Shown: piece after piece, positions 62,222-64,000 of the stretch | Numbering within the stretch: the first letter of the stretch is position 1 | Layout of the letters: each line of letters begins with the position of its first letter | Origin: JAVJST01 sp040219295 | GTDB taxonomy: Bacteria; Pseudomonadota; Alphaproteobacteria; Rhodospirillales; Casp-alpha2 | Assembly (NCBI GenBank): GCA_040219295.1 | Contig: JAVJST010000008.1 | Span: forward strand, 1-64,000 | Length of the DNA stretch: 64,000 nt | Direction of reading: 5' to 3' | The notes under the pieces: generated by a model | What the model was told of the DNA's origin: nothing | What the model saw: the letters and a program-made list of their open reading frames with translations, nothing else | The model's database searches: none | Program-made: the position numbers and the translations under genes

Positions 62222-62240
62222 TTTGTTACGTTTTGTTACG
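62222..62240. repeat. Tandem TTTGTTACG pair upstream of lpxC
   Basis: TTTGTTACG occurs at 62222-62230 and 62232-62240 (10-bp period), close to the CtrA-like box. It may be part of the lpxC promoter or a second regulator site. Confidence 0.35.
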
Positions 62241-62254
62241 CTAGCGAACTGCAT

Positions 62255-62279
62255 TTAACATACTGTTAAATAACATTAA
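62255..62279 (-). promoter_or_regulatory. CtrA-like box array upstream of lpxC
   Basis: Three TTAA half-sites at 62255, 62266 and 62276. The first two form a perfect TTAA-N7-TTAA, the established CtrA consensus, and also the palindrome TTAACA-TAC-TGTTAA. The third is at N6. Lies about 135 bp before the lpxC start, after the ftsZ terminator. Regulation by CtrA is inferred. Confidence 0.5.
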
Positions 62280-62283
62280 AATG

Positions 62284-62310
62284 ACGGAGCGCCCGACTTG
62301 GACGCTCCGT
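62284..62310 (-). terminator. Terminator downstream of ftsZ
   Basis: On the minus strand ACGGAGCGTCC and GGGCGCTCCGT form an 11-bp stem (one G-U) with loop AAGTC, followed by CATTTTAATG. It sits 84 bp after the ftsZ stop and isolates ftsZ from lpxC transcription. Confidence 0.7.
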
Positions 62311-62393
62311 GCTGTAATGATCGACTATCCGGTACTCGGTCGCCACGAGGGCAGAATGTGGGGCCGAAATACACGAAACCTCGTTCGATGCAG

Positions 62394-64000
62394 TCAGTTT
62401 GCCTGACGACGCAGGAAGGCCGGAATATCCAACAGATCCTCCTCGGGCTTACTCTGCGGAATGCGATCGACCGGGTCTAGCGCGCCGATATGATGCTGCG
62501 GCCCGTCGGTGCCGGTGCTGGCAGTTGCCGGCGGCTCTCCACCGCCCGACAACGTCGGCTCATTGGCTCTGCTCGCGCTGGCCGTCTCACGCTGCGGCCA
62601 GTCGAGCGGCTGCGCAGCCGGCGCGGGCTTGGAGGGCGCGCCGACGACGTTGTTCAGAGGAGACGCCGGTGATGCGGATGTGTCACGAGATACGGACTTC
62701 TCCGTTTCTGTGGCTTGTGACTTCTCGGTGCCTTTGCGCATGATCCGGTCAAGCAGGTTGCCGGCCTTCCGTGTACCCGGAAGGCGCGTGACTTTGGTCG
62801 AGGCACCGCCCTTGCCGCCATTCACCATGTCAGACACGGCGAACGGATTGGACGGCGATGCAGGCTCCCTGCCATCGGCCGCCACCGGCTTCGGGGGAAT
62901 GAAGGCGTCGGTCGCGCCCTTGGCTGGCATTGCGGCAGGCGCCTGCGTTGCAGATGTATCGGACGGTTCATCGGCGATTTCCGCCGTGGCATCGGTAGTC
63001 GCGGTGGTCTCGGCAGCGTCGTCTGCATTCTCCGCATCGGTCACATCCGATTCCGGCGTCTCGACCCCGGCAGACCCGACCGCGGCATCAGTAGTCAGGT
63101 CGGCCGGTTCTCCAAACATCTGCGGCTGATCGCCGTTTACCGCCGCAACAGTCGCAGTTTCTTCCACGACGGCTTCGTCATCAGAGGCCATGGCATAAGC
63201 CTCGGCGGCCGGCATCTCGGCAGCTGGTGCGCGGAACGGCACCAGCGGCTCAGTCGAGGCGTCCGCGGTTTTCGGCAGCGCGGCCGGCTTCGGTGCCGGC
63301 TTCTCGGCACGCAGCACCATCGGTGCCGGGCGGCGTTCGGCATTCGAATCGATTCCGGTTGCGACGACGGACACCCTGATCTTGCCCTGAAGGCTGTCAT
63401 CCAGTGCCGAGCCAAAGATGATGTAAGCTTCCTCGTCGACCTCGGAGCGGATTCGGTTGGCGGCTTCGTCGACCTCGTAAAGCGTCAGGTCGTCACCACC
63501 GGTAATATTGATCAGCACGCCCTTGGCGCCCTTCATCGAGGAATCGTCGAGCAGCGGATTGGCGATCGCGGCCTGTGCGGCCTGGATCGCACGATCCTCA
63601 CCCTCGGCTTCACCGGTACCCATCATCGCCTTGCCCATTTCACCCATGACGGAGCGAATATCGGCGAAGTCTAGATTGATCATGCCCGGCACAATCATCA
63701 GATCGGTCACACCTCGGACGCCGGAATAAAGCACCTGATCCGCCATACGAAAGGCTTCAGCGAACGTCGTCTTCTCGTTCGCGATCCGGAACAGGTTCTG
63801 GTTCGGAATCACGATCAGCGTGTCGACGTACTGTTCAAGTTCCTCGATCCCTTCGTCAGCAAGCCGCATGCGATGTACGCCCTCGAACTGGAACGGCTTG
63901 GTTACTACGCCGACGGTCAGAATGCCCTTCTCTCGGCATGCCCTAGCGATGATCGGCGCGGCGCCAGTACCGGTACCGCCGCCCATACCGGCGGCAACGA
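62394..64000 (-). CDS. ftsZ: Cell division protein FtsZ (5' end outside window)
   Basis: The visible 535 or so residues begin just before the tubulin signature GGGTGTGAAP. About 100 N-terminal residues are missing. T7-loop region NLDFADIRSVM and the globular end IRVSVVATGID are present. A linker of about 300 residues, rich in Ala, Asp, Glu, Thr and Pro, separates the core from the conserved C-terminal peptide DLLDIPAFLRRQAN. That tail recruits FtsA or similar partners. Truncation is due only to the window edge. Confidence 0.96.
   Translation of the reverse strand, partial: VAAGMGGGTGTGAAPIIARACREKGILTVGVVTKPFQFEGVHRMRLADEGIEELEQYVDTLIVIPNQNLFRIANEKTTFAEAFRMADQVLYSGVRGVTDLMIVPGMINLDFADIRSVMGEMGKAMMGTGEAEGEDRAIQAAQAAIANPLLDDSSMKGAKGVLINITGGDDLTLYEVDEAANRIRSEVDEEAYIIFGSALDDSLQGKIRVSVVATGIDSNAERRPAPMVLRAEKPAPKPAALPKTADASTEPLVPFRAPAAEMPAAEAYAMASDDEAVVEETATVAAVNGDQPQMFGEPADLTTDAAVGSAGVETPESDVTDAENADDAAETTATTDATAEIADEPSDTSATQAPAAMPAKGATDAFIPPKPVAADGREPASPSNPFAVSDMVNGGKGGASTKVTRLPGTRKAGNLLDRIMRKGTEKSQATETEKSVSRDTSASPASPLNNVVGAPSKPAPAAQPLDWPQRETASASRANEPTLSGGGEPPATASTGTDGPQHHIGALDPVDRIPQSKPEEDLLDIPAFLRRQAN

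Noticed and set aside
63986..64000. ftsZ as a truncated gene
   Set aside because: The frame stays open to the window edge; the missing N-terminus is simply outside.
1..64000. CRISPR arrays, rRNA, transposases or restriction-defence genes
   Set aside because: No regular spaced repeats, rRNA segments or recognisable transposase or defence proteins were seen on either strand.

Overview
The window is high-GC chromosomal DNA from an alphaproteobacterium. Three things point there: the split ATP synthase set atpI-atpB-atpE-atpF'-atpF, the run ftsZ-lpxC-bamD-recN-ligA, and a possible CtrA-type TTAA-N7-TTAA box before lpxC. The DMSP-lyase-like genes suggest a marine or alga-associated relative of the Rhodospirillales or Kiloniellales; this placement is inference.

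Layout. 1-1.25 kb: AT-richer segment with a truncated GIY-YIG-like ORF, ending at the 3' end of tRNA-Met(CAT); it looks like the edge of an integrated element. 1.5-8.4 kb: a deacylase of the AstE/AspA type, a diguanylate cyclase, a complete basic-amino-acid ABC transporter (hisP-hisJ-hisQ-hisM, minus strand) and pyrC. 8.5-14.6 kb: a small secreted protein, a GAF/PAS histidine kinase and an overlapping GT2-GT4-asnB cluster for surface glycans. 14.7-25.9 kb: housekeeping genes ygfZ, ppdK, glyQS (split by a palindromic repeat), an SMP-30 hydrolase, a tRNA methyltransferase and polyprenyl diphosphate synthase, then tRNA-Pro(CGG).

26-34.7 kb: an M81 peptidase, an orphan histidine kinase, and a predicted operon of a dimethylglycine-dehydrogenase-like flavoprotein followed by a DddP-like M24 protein, divergent from oxyR. 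34.8-43 kb: MFS transporter, dtd, a molybdopterin oxidoreductase, a Sel1-repeat protein, an isolated mlaC, and two orphan TRAP-type binding proteins around a cytochrome c. 43-53.4 kb: apt, mutY, ytoQ, a DUF721 protein, a DsbA-like oxidase, smc, the F0 operon and queC.

53.5-64 kb, minus strand: ftsZ (5' end outside the window), lpxC, bamD, recN, ligA, then two tandem DddQ/DddL-type cupins and a DUF1007/NicO metal-transport pair.

The most interesting theme is organosulfur and methylated-amine metabolism. Two unrelated DMSP-lyase folds, three genes in total, lie within 28 kb: one M24 DddP-like gene in an operon with a DMGDH-like enzyme, and two tandem cupins downstream of ligA that run in the same direction as a candidate nickel/cobalt transporter. 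These assignments rest on motifs and context read by eye; no search was run.
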